Part shown: piece after piece, positions 22,874 to 30,968 of the stretch
Position numbering within the stretch: the stretch's first letter is position 1
Layout of the letters: every line of letters begins with the position of its first letter
NCBI GenBank assembly: GCA_010909725.1
Contig: JAACMV010000027.1
Coordinates: 248,001-312,000 of the forward strand
Direction of reading: 5' to 3'
Length of the DNA: 64,000 bases
Origin: Picochlorum sp. 'celeri'
Lineage: Eukaryota > Chlorophyta > Trebouxiophyceae
Notes under the pieces: model-generated
The model's database searches: none
What the model was told of the DNA's origin: nothing
What the model saw: only the letters and a program-made list of their open reading frames with translations
Program-made: the position numbers and the translations under genes

Positions 22874-23701
22874 ATGCTCTCATTATTGCCATCTCATCGC
22901 CCAATGAGTGGGAATTCCATAGCTTTACGAAAGAGTCACCAAAACCACCGGACTCTTGCTCGTGCCGAATACAAAATTCGCCAAATGAGAGACGAAGACA
23001 TCTCTGATGTCTCATTCATGTGTCATGAGGCATTTAAAGACTCGGCAGGAGGCTTTCTTTCTCCAGCAAGTCAGACTGTGGCGCAGTGGGAACGGCAGTT
23101 TTCTGTGGCTGTTCAAACAAAACGCTCTGCGAGGAGAGAATTCTGGTTCCTGAAACCAGAGGAGCGAGTGATGGCGAGAGAAACTCTATGGGGAGTGTAT
23201 AAAGGAAAGAAAACGTACATGGATGGGTCTGGACAATCGAGAAAGCCAAAGCCAAGCATCTTGAGGAAACTGTATATTTTTGTTGTCCAGGAATCAGATA
23301 CAAATGAGATTGTTGGATGCGCTTCGATTTCCATGGCACGCTGTGAATCAGCATTGCCTCCTCCTTTTCCAACTACAAAACCTTTTCGATGTTATGCAAG
23401 CAATATTGTTGTGAAACCTGGGTTCCGAAGGCAAGGTCTGGGAAAGAGACTGGTCCAGCAATGTGAACGAGTAGCTCGATTATGGGGTGAAAAGTCCATA
23501 TGGTTACATGTGGATGCTGATAATGATGCAGCATTGGCCTTGTATGATACTCTTGGGTACCAGAAAGTAGAATACTTTGCATTGTATGGCAACGGGAGGA
23601 CGCTGCTCAAGGCCAAGCATCTTCCTCCAATCAAAAGATCAACCCCTCGCGATATTGCAACAGTAGGGAAGATGAAGGATAATGTATTTATTTGGGAATG
23701 A
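22874..23701 (+). CDS. GNAT-family N-acetyltransferase, plastid GNAT-like (copy 1)
   Basis: A single exon encodes 275 residues from the first in-frame ATG; the frame is open further upstream but only from a TTG. The acetyl-CoA binding motif A is seen in IVVKPGFRRQGLGKRLV (R/Q-x-x-G-x-G pattern), followed by WLHVDADNDAALALYDTLGYQK, the motif B region including the Tyr of the C-terminal strand. The N-terminal ~45 residues (Ser/His/Arg-rich, few acids) look like a transit peptide, as in plastid GNATs that acetylate protein N-termini and lysines. Residues 110-170 include an inserted basic segment seen in plant plastid members. Substrate inferred only from family resemblance. Confidence 0.88.
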   Translation: MLSLLPSHRPMSGNSIALRKSHQNHRTLARAEYKIRQMRDEDISDVSFMCHEAFKDSAGGFLSPASQTVAQWERQFSVAVQTKRSARREFWFLKPEERVMARETLWGVYKGKKTYMDGSGQSRKPKPSILRKLYIFVVQESDTNEIVGCASISMARCESALPPPFPTTKPFRCYASNIVVKPGFRRQGLGKRLVQQCERVARLWGEKSIWLHVDADNDAALALYDTLGYQKVEYFALYGNGRTLLKAKHLPPIKRSTPRDIATVGKMKDNVFIWE

Positions 23702-23729
23702 ATAAAATGAATGCCTTTCTTTGCTTTAT

Positions 23730-24965
23730 TTAAAACCTGCTCAGAACGCTGCAACTATTGCCTAGAGCTTGCCCTACTCGTTTCCAGTCTTGTTCTGAGA
23801 GCTTTGAGAGAAGTTTAACGGCTTCCAAGTTCTGTTGCAACTGTGATACTTTTGTTGCTCCTGTTAATACAGTAGAAACGTTCTCATTTGCCATGCACCA
23901 ACAAAGAGCGAGCTGAGCACAGGTGCACCCAAATTCAGCAGCAAGTGGGGCCAACGCCTCTGCTGCCTTCAAGTTCTCTTCCGTCAGCAACCCCTCACGA
24001 AGGTTCTGATATCTAGGAACAGAGAATCGAGAGTTTTCAGGCACGACACCCCCCGCATATTTACCAGAGAGCAGGCCACTTGCCAGAGGTGACCAAGTGG
24101 TCAGACCAAGCCCATACTGGTCATACAGGGGCGCCAAGTCCTCCTCCACGCGCTTTCGATGCAGCAGATTGTAATGTGGCTGTTCACAGATTGGTCCAAC
24201 CATACCCAACCTTTCTGCACACCGATGAGCCTCAATAATCTCTGAAGGCTGCCACTCTGAAGTCCCCCAATAAAATGCCCATCCTTGGTCGATCACAAAA
24301 TTAAAAGCCCTCACAATCTCTTCCATTGGAACACTTGTATCTGGTCGATGAGCAAACACTACATCCACGTAATCAAGCCTCAGACGCTTCAAAGAAGCTT
24401 TAAGCCCCTCAATGACATGCTTCCTTGAGAGCCCCCGTGCTGTCTTTGTCGGCTCTTTCACGCAACCATGAAACACTTTGGTGGATATCACTATATCAGA
24501 CCTTGGGATATCAAGCTCTTGCAGTGCCTGACCCATAATGAGCTCCGATTTACCATGTGCATAGACCTCAGCATTGTCAAACATATTAATGCCTCCTCTG
24601 TAGGCCTTGTCTATCAATGTCTTGGCATTCTCCACATCCAACTGGTAATCAAAACTCACCCAACTCCCAAATCCAATAATCGAGACATCAAGACCAGACC
24701 TACCGAGCTTTCGAGTCGGCATCTCTGACTGCAAGTGCTCCCTGGTCCTTTCAAGCTGTGCTTCACTCGGTATCAGCATACCTCTCAACTCCTCTTGGGT
24801 CGCCAGACCCTTGTCAATAACTTCAGATGTGCTCATTGTATTCGAATTTACAGATGATCGTACGCGAACCCGTCGTTCTGGCTCTTGGGGACTGTACCTG
24901 GATGGTCTAGCCTTTGCGTGTGGCAGACAAGGCACGTGTGGTCTCTGAGAAGCACAAAGAACCAT
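23730..24965 (-). CDS. Aldo/keto reductase, voltage-gated K+ channel beta-subunit type, with N-terminal extension
   Basis: A single exon encodes 411 residues. The NADPH-dependent AKR tetrad is visible: Asp and Tyr in MFDNAEVYAHGKSE, Lys in ISTKVF, His in VVFAHRPD. The AHRPD and YWGTSEW motifs are typical of the Kv-beta/KAB1 branch (AKR6). Members reduce aldehydes and ketones and, in animals and plants, can associate with K+ channels. The first ~75 residues precede the fold; the first 45 are Arg/Pro/Ser-rich and could be a plastid leader. It converges on the GNAT gene with only 28 nt between stops. Confidence 0.93.
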   Translation of the reverse strand: MVLCASQRPHVPCLPHAKARPSRYSPQEPERRVRVRSSVNSNTMSTSEVIDKGLATQEELRGMLIPSEAQLERTREHLQSEMPTRKLGRSGLDVSIIGFGSWVSFDYQLDVENAKTLIDKAYRGGINMFDNAEVYAHGKSELIMGQALQELDIPRSDIVISTKVFHGCVKEPTKTARGLSRKHVIEGLKASLKRLRLDYVDVVFAHRPDTSVPMEEIVRAFNFVIDQGWAFYWGTSEWQPSEIIEAHRCAERLGMVGPICEQPHYNLLHRKRVEEDLAPLYDQYGLGLTTWSPLASGLLSGKYAGGVVPENSRFSVPRYQNLREGLLTEENLKAAEALAPLAAEFGCTCAQLALCWCMANENVSTVLTGATKVSQLQQNLEAVKLLSKLSEQDWKRVGQALGNSCSVLSRF

Positions 24966-25291
24966 TAATCAGTCTATAGTAAGCATATACAACCAACAAG
25001 GCGGTTGTATGCCGCCAGTTTGAGACGGTCCTTAAATTCCTTAAAATGTACATTATGCATCTCCTCCCACCTCTTGTATCGGGGCAGCCCATCCGGCTTG
25101 GAGACTAATAAACGCGGTCTTCCTTTCATAATAATTATTAAAGTACTATAGTACATATATACTGTTGTTTCCGGCGATCCCTACAGTGTACAGTAGCCGT
25201 TCGCGGTGGGACACATTCGGAGCGCAACAATTGCCTCGCGTGTGGCGTGGTATCTGCCCAGAATTCAGACAATTCAATTTGATTAGGCACA
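24966..25291. promoter_or_regulatory. Divergent promoter region, AKR / SWC4 genes
   Basis: 326 bases between two start codons. AT-rich near 25110-25165, with no repeat, RNA gene or plausible coding frame seen. It must hold both promoters and 5' UTRs. Confidence 0.4.
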
Positions 25292-26554
25292 ATGAGTGAT
25301 ATAAAGGATATTATGGGGATTCCCAAGCATGGGAATGGGCCAGTAGAACAGAAAGCTGAGAAACCAAAGGGGCCTAAACTGCAGAAACCAAAAGGGATGA
25401 GCAGGGAAGCGTTTGCTCTTCTGAGTGCGTCTCATCCCTTGATGCCATCGCAACTGATGGGGGAGATTGAGAGTGAAAAGAAACAGGAAAAGGTTGAGCG
25501 GCGTGGTAAAATTAGTTATGAATGGAGGTCGTTTAAGAATCCATGCCGGCAGGATGACTTGGAACTGTGGCATTGGGTCAAGTGCTATACGAATACCGCG
25601 ACGAATAACAAAATCATCCCAGCCGAAAAGGAATATCCTTTTGCAAAGTATAATAAAAAGGCCAACGTGTACAGGTACAATGACGAAGAATGGAAGAATC
25701 TGATCAAGGCTGATGAAGACTGGTCTCGAGAGGAAACTGACTACTTGTTGGATTTGGTGGAATTGATGGACATGAGATGGTTTGCCATTGCCGATAGATA
25801 TGAATTCAATGGAAAGGAAAGGTCGGTGGATGACATCAAAGGGCGGTATTACTCTGTTGCGAGGCAGCTTTTGATCGGCAGGGAAGGGGGAACAACCGGC
25901 ATTGCAAATCACACTCTTGTCAAGCATCCGTTCGACCCACGACATGAGCAGTTACGTAAGGCTGGATTCGAGCAATACTTGAAGAGAAGTCCAGAAAAAG
26001 AAGCTGAAGAAGATGCAATTCTCCAGCAAGCAGCCAAGATTGAAAGCAAGAGAAAAGCGGAAGAGGGTGACACCATGAAGGGCACGGCAGGTGCTCCTTC
26101 AGCAGCTGCCAGGTTACAGGAGCAAATGATTGAAATCTCCGAGTTTGACACAACGCCGCCAGTAGGAACCCCTCCATTGTTTGATATTGATGGAAACCCT
26201 GCTCTTCCTACCCCACTGGAAGGCGATCCGCAAGGTGCTGCTCCCCGTGTATTGCTGAGGGGCCTGCACACTCGGGACCTCATTGACTCAAAACTTGCAA
26301 CCCTTGCTGAACGGCAAAGGGACCTGTTACTGCGTTTGCTTTCTGGTCTGAAGCTCACAGAGTTCCCTAGAACTTCAAACAGGGCCATCTGTGCAGCATA
26401 TCTGACATTGATCAAAGAAGGATTGGAGTATATTGAACTGAGGAAGAATGTCGAGGCCAAGCAGTTGCTTAAAAAGCGATTGAGACCAGCCACCGATGAT
26501 CCCGATATGGATGCTGAAAATAAGCGTCATAAATTCTCATTAGATCAAAATTAG
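25292..26554 (+). CDS. SWC4: SWC4/DMAP1 family subunit of SWR1/NuA4 chromatin complexes
   Basis: A single exon encodes 420 residues. The DMAP1 family signature runs through the N-terminal half: a start in MSDIKDIMGI, the RRGKISYEWRSFKNP block, FAKYNKKANVYRYNDEEW, and a SANT/Myb-like domain at about 145-195 (DWSREETDYLLDLVELMDMRWFAI style helices, then RSVDDIKGRYYSVARQLL). The C-terminal DMAP1 helical region follows (RDLIDSKLATLAERQRDLL...). In eukaryotes this subunit helps SWR1 deposit H2A.Z and is shared with NuA4 acetyltransferase. Its stop is only 24 nt before the next start codon on the same strand. A TGTAA motif lies in that gap (26563-26567). Confidence 0.95.
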   Translation: MSDIKDIMGIPKHGNGPVEQKAEKPKGPKLQKPKGMSREAFALLSASHPLMPSQLMGEIESEKKQEKVERRGKISYEWRSFKNPCRQDDLELWHWVKCYTNTATNNKIIPAEKEYPFAKYNKKANVYRYNDEEWKNLIKADEDWSREETDYLLDLVELMDMRWFAIADRYEFNGKERSVDDIKGRYYSVARQLLIGREGGTTGIANHTLVKHPFDPRHEQLRKAGFEQYLKRSPEKEAEEDAILQQAAKIESKRKAEEGDTMKGTAGAPSAAARLQEQMIEISEFDTTPPVGTPPLFDIDGNPALPTPLEGDPQGAAPRVLLRGLHTRDLIDSKLATLAERQRDLLLRLLSGLKLTEFPRTSNRAICAAYLTLIKEGLEYIELRKNVEAKQLLKKRLRPATDDPDMDAENKRHKFSLDQN

Positions 26555-26578
26555 GCATTCATTGTAATATATATCACC

Positions 26579-28072
26579 ATGGCAGGGCCAGAGGAAGGCA
26601 GTGACATGCCTCCTCCTCCTCCAGTCGTGGATGTGTCAAAACAGCAAAGCGACGTTCAGAATGAACCAGTGGCATACAGTCCACCGGAATGGGGTTCTAT
26701 TCCCAGGTATGACTGGTAAAATTCAGTCGTGGATCCGCTGCATGTCTCCGCTGACTATTTCTTTTTGTTGTTTGACATGTTTCCATGCAGAGTGGAGTAT
26801 CAGCTGGAAATCCTCAAGTCTGGTCAGATGATTAGAACACTCGACCTCACTAAATACTGTAGGCGAAGTGATAAAGGGTGGATCAGCTTTGGTCGCGTTC
26901 CAGACAATGATTGGGAGGTCCAGCACCCCTCCACATCTCGGTATCACGTTGTTGTTCAATGCAGTGGAGATGACGGGGTATTTCTCTATGATATGGGGTC
27001 TACGCACGGGACGTTTCTGAACAAGTCTCAGATTCCTAAGAAACAATATGTTCCATTTCGAGTGGGGGATCAGATGCGGATTGGGAATAGTGATAGAGTG
27101 TATGTGTTGAATGGTCCTCAGGATTTGATGCCAGCAGAAGGGATGAGCAGGGCAGAGAAGCAGCAGACAGAAGTTTTAGAAGCATATCGAAGAAATAAAA
27201 AAGCAGAAGAAGAAAAAGCAAAGGAGCAGATGGTGATTGCCATGTCGAGAGGAGAGGGCATGTCATCAGACAAGGTTCAAGCAGCGCTCTACTCTGGGAA
27301 TTTTGATTGGAGAGGGTATGCGAGAGAGAAGGGATTGACAGACAAACAGCAGAAAGTAGCAGATAAGATTCGAAAGAAACAGAATAGAATTGAGCATGTA
27401 CAGAGAGAGAATGACAGGATTATGGCGAAGCAGAAGCAAGAGCATGGATCATTGCTTGATGACGGGCTGACTGTAGGACAGGCAAACACGCTCGCAAAGA
27501 ATGAGCGTGAGATTGGGCAACTGATGGAGGAAATTGAGGATCTGGAAGATCAGATTATAGATTCTATACAGGATTCGATAGACTCTGCTTTGGGGTCGAA
27601 AACAAAGATATCTGCCAAGCATGCCAGGAATGATGGATCTGATGAGGACTTGGAGAGTGATGACGACGATATGGTCTTTGATCGGACAAAAACACGGAAA
27701 AAGAAATACAAAAAGTCTTCAAAATCTTTGGATGCATCTAAAAAAGCCTTGGACGCGCGGGACATTCTGAAAGAGATTCAGACGTTGGAGACTGAACGAG
27801 ACACACTCACACAGGAGCTGGATCGTGAGGATGCGAGAGAGACTAGGGGCGAGACCTCGACTGCAACAGCAGAGGACTCATTGGATGCATATATTGAATC
27901 CGTCAAAGGGGATGCCCATGCCACAAGGATACATGAACGGCGAAAGAGATTAGGTGAAATTAATGCAGAGCTCGGCATGCTGCAGAAAATGCTTCATGTC
28001 GCTGACCCAGAGGGATTCCTGACGACATCTTTTTCAAAAAAGAGCAATCATGGGGAATATAATATATCCTAG
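26579..28072 (+). CDS. Kanadaptin (SLC4A1AP)-like FHA-domain nuclear protein
   Basis: Exons 26579-26706 and 26791-28072 encode 469 residues. The 84-nt phase-2 intron (GTATGA...CATGCAG) creates an Arg codon and joins WGSIPR to VEYQLEILKSG, as in animal kanadaptins. The start ATG is in a strong context (caccATGG). The FHA domain (about 45-128) shows FGRVPDNDWEVQHPSTSRYH and DMGSTHGTFLN, the phosphothreonine-binding loop signatures. The rest is charged coiled coil with acidic and Lys-rich stretches. Kanadaptin-like proteins are nuclear and linked to spliceosomal and DNA-repair factors. Start follows the SWC4 stop by 24 nt, so the 5' UTR must lie within the SWC4 gene or the two are cotranscribed. 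Confidence 0.92.
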
Positions 28073-28315
28073 TACTTGTATGTAGAGAGATGTCAAAACG
28101 TGGATGTTCCTGGACCTGTATGGCACGCTGCTTTCGTTCAAAACCATGGTTTTGTGGCCACTTGGGCAAAAAGCGCGTCAACGCTTGTAACATTAAATCC
28201 TGGATTGCTTCTAAGATCTGCTGCGGTGCATCCTACGTCTCAAGCGCACCCTGATGATGAAATTCATACATCAAATGGATAAATATGGCTTTAAAGGGTC
28301 TGATTGATGTTCCAG

Positions 28316-30388
28316 TCATTTCTGACCAGAACAAATGGATGAGAAGACAACAATACCTGCTGGTGGTAACCTAATGCGGCCATCTTGCAACATGATCATG
28401 CCGGTGGTACTTTGCAGATCCTTCTTTACTATTTTTCCTTCAACTTGGACTGTTCCCAAACTGCTTATATTGTTAGGTAAGATAATTCCAGATCCTCGTA
28501 TGGTCTGTCCAACCTGGAGTACTTGGACCTTGGACTCATCAATATTGGGCATGGGTGACATTTGTGAAAGTTGTGGTAAGATTGGTGAGTAATTGAGTAA
28601 ATCAGCATTCACTAAAAGAAGACTAATGCACTTCTTCGCGTCTGAATCATCCGCATACATACCAACCACGCTGGCTGGGAGTGGTGTAGGCACAGGGTTG
28701 ACATCTTTGAAGACAAACTGAGACATAACGTCCTCAAATACCACAGCAGATGGCTTCTTATCGCCATTGCTATACAATAAACCCATACCATTTGCAGAAT
28801 TGATCGACATTGCACCGTTCGATCCACTCCCATGGGAGCAATCATCTATATACTTTCCAGAAAACGCAATCCTCTCTGGACCCATGGGGGCATTCTCTGA
28901 AACTTGCACAATATACTCAGGGGTGCATGAGAGTGGGAAACTATTTTTGTTGTACGGAACAAACGGTCCGTCTATTCCATTCACAATGTACGCTGAATCG
29001 ATCTTGAATTCGTCTTTTGAGAGAACAATGCCAGCAATGTGAGCTGCAGTCACAGCAGCTCCCATGGCGTTGCCAGGGAATGTATTCCCTCCATTTACTT
29101 TAAAGTTCGCATTGTGCTCCGAAATGACCATCGACAAGCCACCAAATCCCTCGGCATCTAGAAATGACCTCATCCGTGCTGCAATACCAAGCATCGATGT
29201 GGGATTCTCTCTTGAACAATCAACACTCCCTCTCAGCGTCTGGCAGCTCGTGTACGCGTGCCAAGAAAACCAGTCAAGCATTTGAACCCCATGTTGCCGT
29301 GTAGAGTCCTTAACAGTCCTCAAAAAAGACCGAATCCAGTCCAATGCAGCACCACCAGCTGGAAGCATTCCATTGCTAGAAGGTGTCAGACCAAAAGATG
29401 GTCCTGTTCCAATCGCAGGGCCCCCCACTCGAATACCAGGGAAACGAATCTTTATCGCAAGAGCCTGAGATACATAAGACCTATGAGCAGCCTCAGGCGT
29501 ACCATCCCAATATTTCCAATTCCATGTGTATGGTGCTCCACCACAATTCTCCTTCCATCCTTCCAACGAAGTTGTGTCACCATTGCCCGTTTTGAGACAC
29601 GTAAGACCATTGTATTCATTCTGAAGCTCAACTCCCACAGTCGCATTTGTCACACCCGCCCACGTCTCCCACTCCAAGGGCGGCCCATGCACTGCTGTCC
29701 CATTCAAGTACCTGCCCCACATGGTCACATTATTATACCTCTCCACAATAGTCAGCACCAATTTATCACCGATTGATTCCATTATTGGGCTAATATACGG
29801 CCAGTTTACACAAAAATCTTTCAGAGATTCAGGATCGATAACATACTGCGGTATCCCATCCTTGTCAACATGTGCCCATCCTTGCTGCAGACCTGACACC
29901 CATTCCCGAGATGCAAGTTTCAGATACGGCGCAAACCCATTCTCAAGCATCGACACGAATACCTCATCTGACGACGTCCAATTCCAACGAGGATCATCTC
30001 GTATCTCGGCAAAAGTCGAGTCCGGCGATGGAATATCATCTGTGCTCTCTATGGGGAACAGGCAGCGCAAGTCAAATGGACCACCCAGATCATTGGGTCG
30101 GACCCCTGGCACATTCATCGCCTGATATATCGACGCAATATCCCCAGTATTAGCCATTGAATACCTGCCTCCGGCCGGGCTTATCCCTCCCACGAGCATA
30201 TTGAGCTCACCGAGGTCTCGACGGTAGGGGATTGGTCCATTATTTACACCGAGCACTGCCGAGTCCATGTACGTGCCAAGGCCATAGACAACCCCACAAG
30301 AATTCAATATAAACTGTGAGCATACAAATAACAGTCGAATACGGTGTGTATTGGCACCGTGCCACCGACACGCACGGTCAATACCCAT
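28316..30388 (-). CDS. Secreted clan GH-A glycoside hydrolase (GH39-like)
   Basis: A single exon encodes 690 residues from the first ATG (the frame extends 5 codons upstream to a GTG). An N-terminal basic region then a hydrophobic stretch (IRLLFVCSQFIL) suggests a signal peptide or anchor. Retaining clan GH-A features are visible: an acid/base Glu near 258 in VELQNEYNGL (Asn-Glu pair) and a nucleophile Glu near 424 in MVISEHNANF, with WFSWHAYTS between them. Several N-glycosylation sequons (NWT, NVT, NGT, NAT) fit the secretory pathway. A beta-sandwich C-terminal domain follows. It probably cleaves a cell-wall or extracellular polysaccharide. Family number and substrate are inferred only from the overall pattern. 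Confidence 0.8.
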   Translation of the reverse strand: MGIDRACRWHGANTHRIRLLFVCSQFILNSCGVVYGLGTYMDSAVLGVNNGPIPYRRDLGELNMLVGGISPAGGRYSMANTGDIASIYQAMNVPGVRPNDLGGPFDLRCLFPIESTDDIPSPDSTFAEIRDDPRWNWTSSDEVFVSMLENGFAPYLKLASREWVSGLQQGWAHVDKDGIPQYVIDPESLKDFCVNWPYISPIMESIGDKLVLTIVERYNNVTMWGRYLNGTAVHGPPLEWETWAGVTNATVGVELQNEYNGLTCLKTGNGDTTSLEGWKENCGGAPYTWNWKYWDGTPEAAHRSYVSQALAIKIRFPGIRVGGPAIGTGPSFGLTPSSNGMLPAGGAALDWIRSFLRTVKDSTRQHGVQMLDWFSWHAYTSCQTLRGSVDCSRENPTSMLGIAARMRSFLDAEGFGGLSMVISEHNANFKVNGGNTFPGNAMGAAVTAAHIAGIVLSKDEFKIDSAYIVNGIDGPFVPYNKNSFPLSCTPEYIVQVSENAPMGPERIAFSGKYIDDCSHGSGSNGAMSINSANGMGLLYSNGDKKPSAVVFEDVMSQFVFKDVNPVPTPLPASVVGMYADDSDAKKCISLLLVNADLLNYSPILPQLSQMSPMPNIDESKVQVLQVGQTIRGSGIILPNNISSLGTVQVEGKIVKKDLQSTTGMIMLQDGRIRLPPAGIVVFSSICSGQK

Positions 30389-30968
30389 ACCGTAGTTGGA
30401 CACGACAATTGACGTTTTCCGGCAGTATATTTACAAAGATTTGCATGAAATGATCATCGTATTACGATTCTACTGTGTTGATAGAACGAAATATGCTCCA
30501 GATTGCCCCATGTGGGTGTGCATGAGCCATACATCCCTCATGACAATGCATGCCAGTATGTATTGCCAACGAAACAGCATCTTGTAACGAGGGCATATGT
30601 ACATCTAATTGATGCATTCAACAGAGGCTTCCATCTCATCATGCCCAGGGAACTCCCTCTTCTGAAGATCTGCAGACGTCTAGACAGAGCTCTGTCCCCA
30701 TATATATGCATATTTATGGGGATGATGATCTCGAGAAAGATGTAGAGCATGCAGGGATCCGATCGCACTCAAGGGGTAATGCCTTGTTGTTCATGCGTGT
30801 AACTAATCTTCGCCAATATTTTATTCTGAGATTTTAGTCAGGAATCCACGCATGGAATATAAGACGAAGGCCCGCTGTTTCTGTGAGCGAATCCAAAAAT
30901 AAAAACCGTGGACATGGAATTTGAACCCATACTGCGTGGACATTCATTCGTGGTCATGAGAAGGAGAT
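30389..30968. promoter_or_regulatory. Divergent promoter region, glycosidase / FUSC-like genes
   Basis: About 580 bases between two start codons. TATA-like runs occur at 30700-30715. Short frames (up to 80 codons) lack recognisable motifs. A GTTCAAAT-like string near 30926 on the minus strand resembles a tRNA T-arm but no cloverleaf can be built. Confidence 0.4.

Noticed and set aside
30900..30960. Possible tRNA on the minus strand (GGGTTCAAAT T-loop-like string)
   Set aside because: The T-stem ends in a G-T pair, and no matching acceptor, D-arm or anticodon arm can be drawn.
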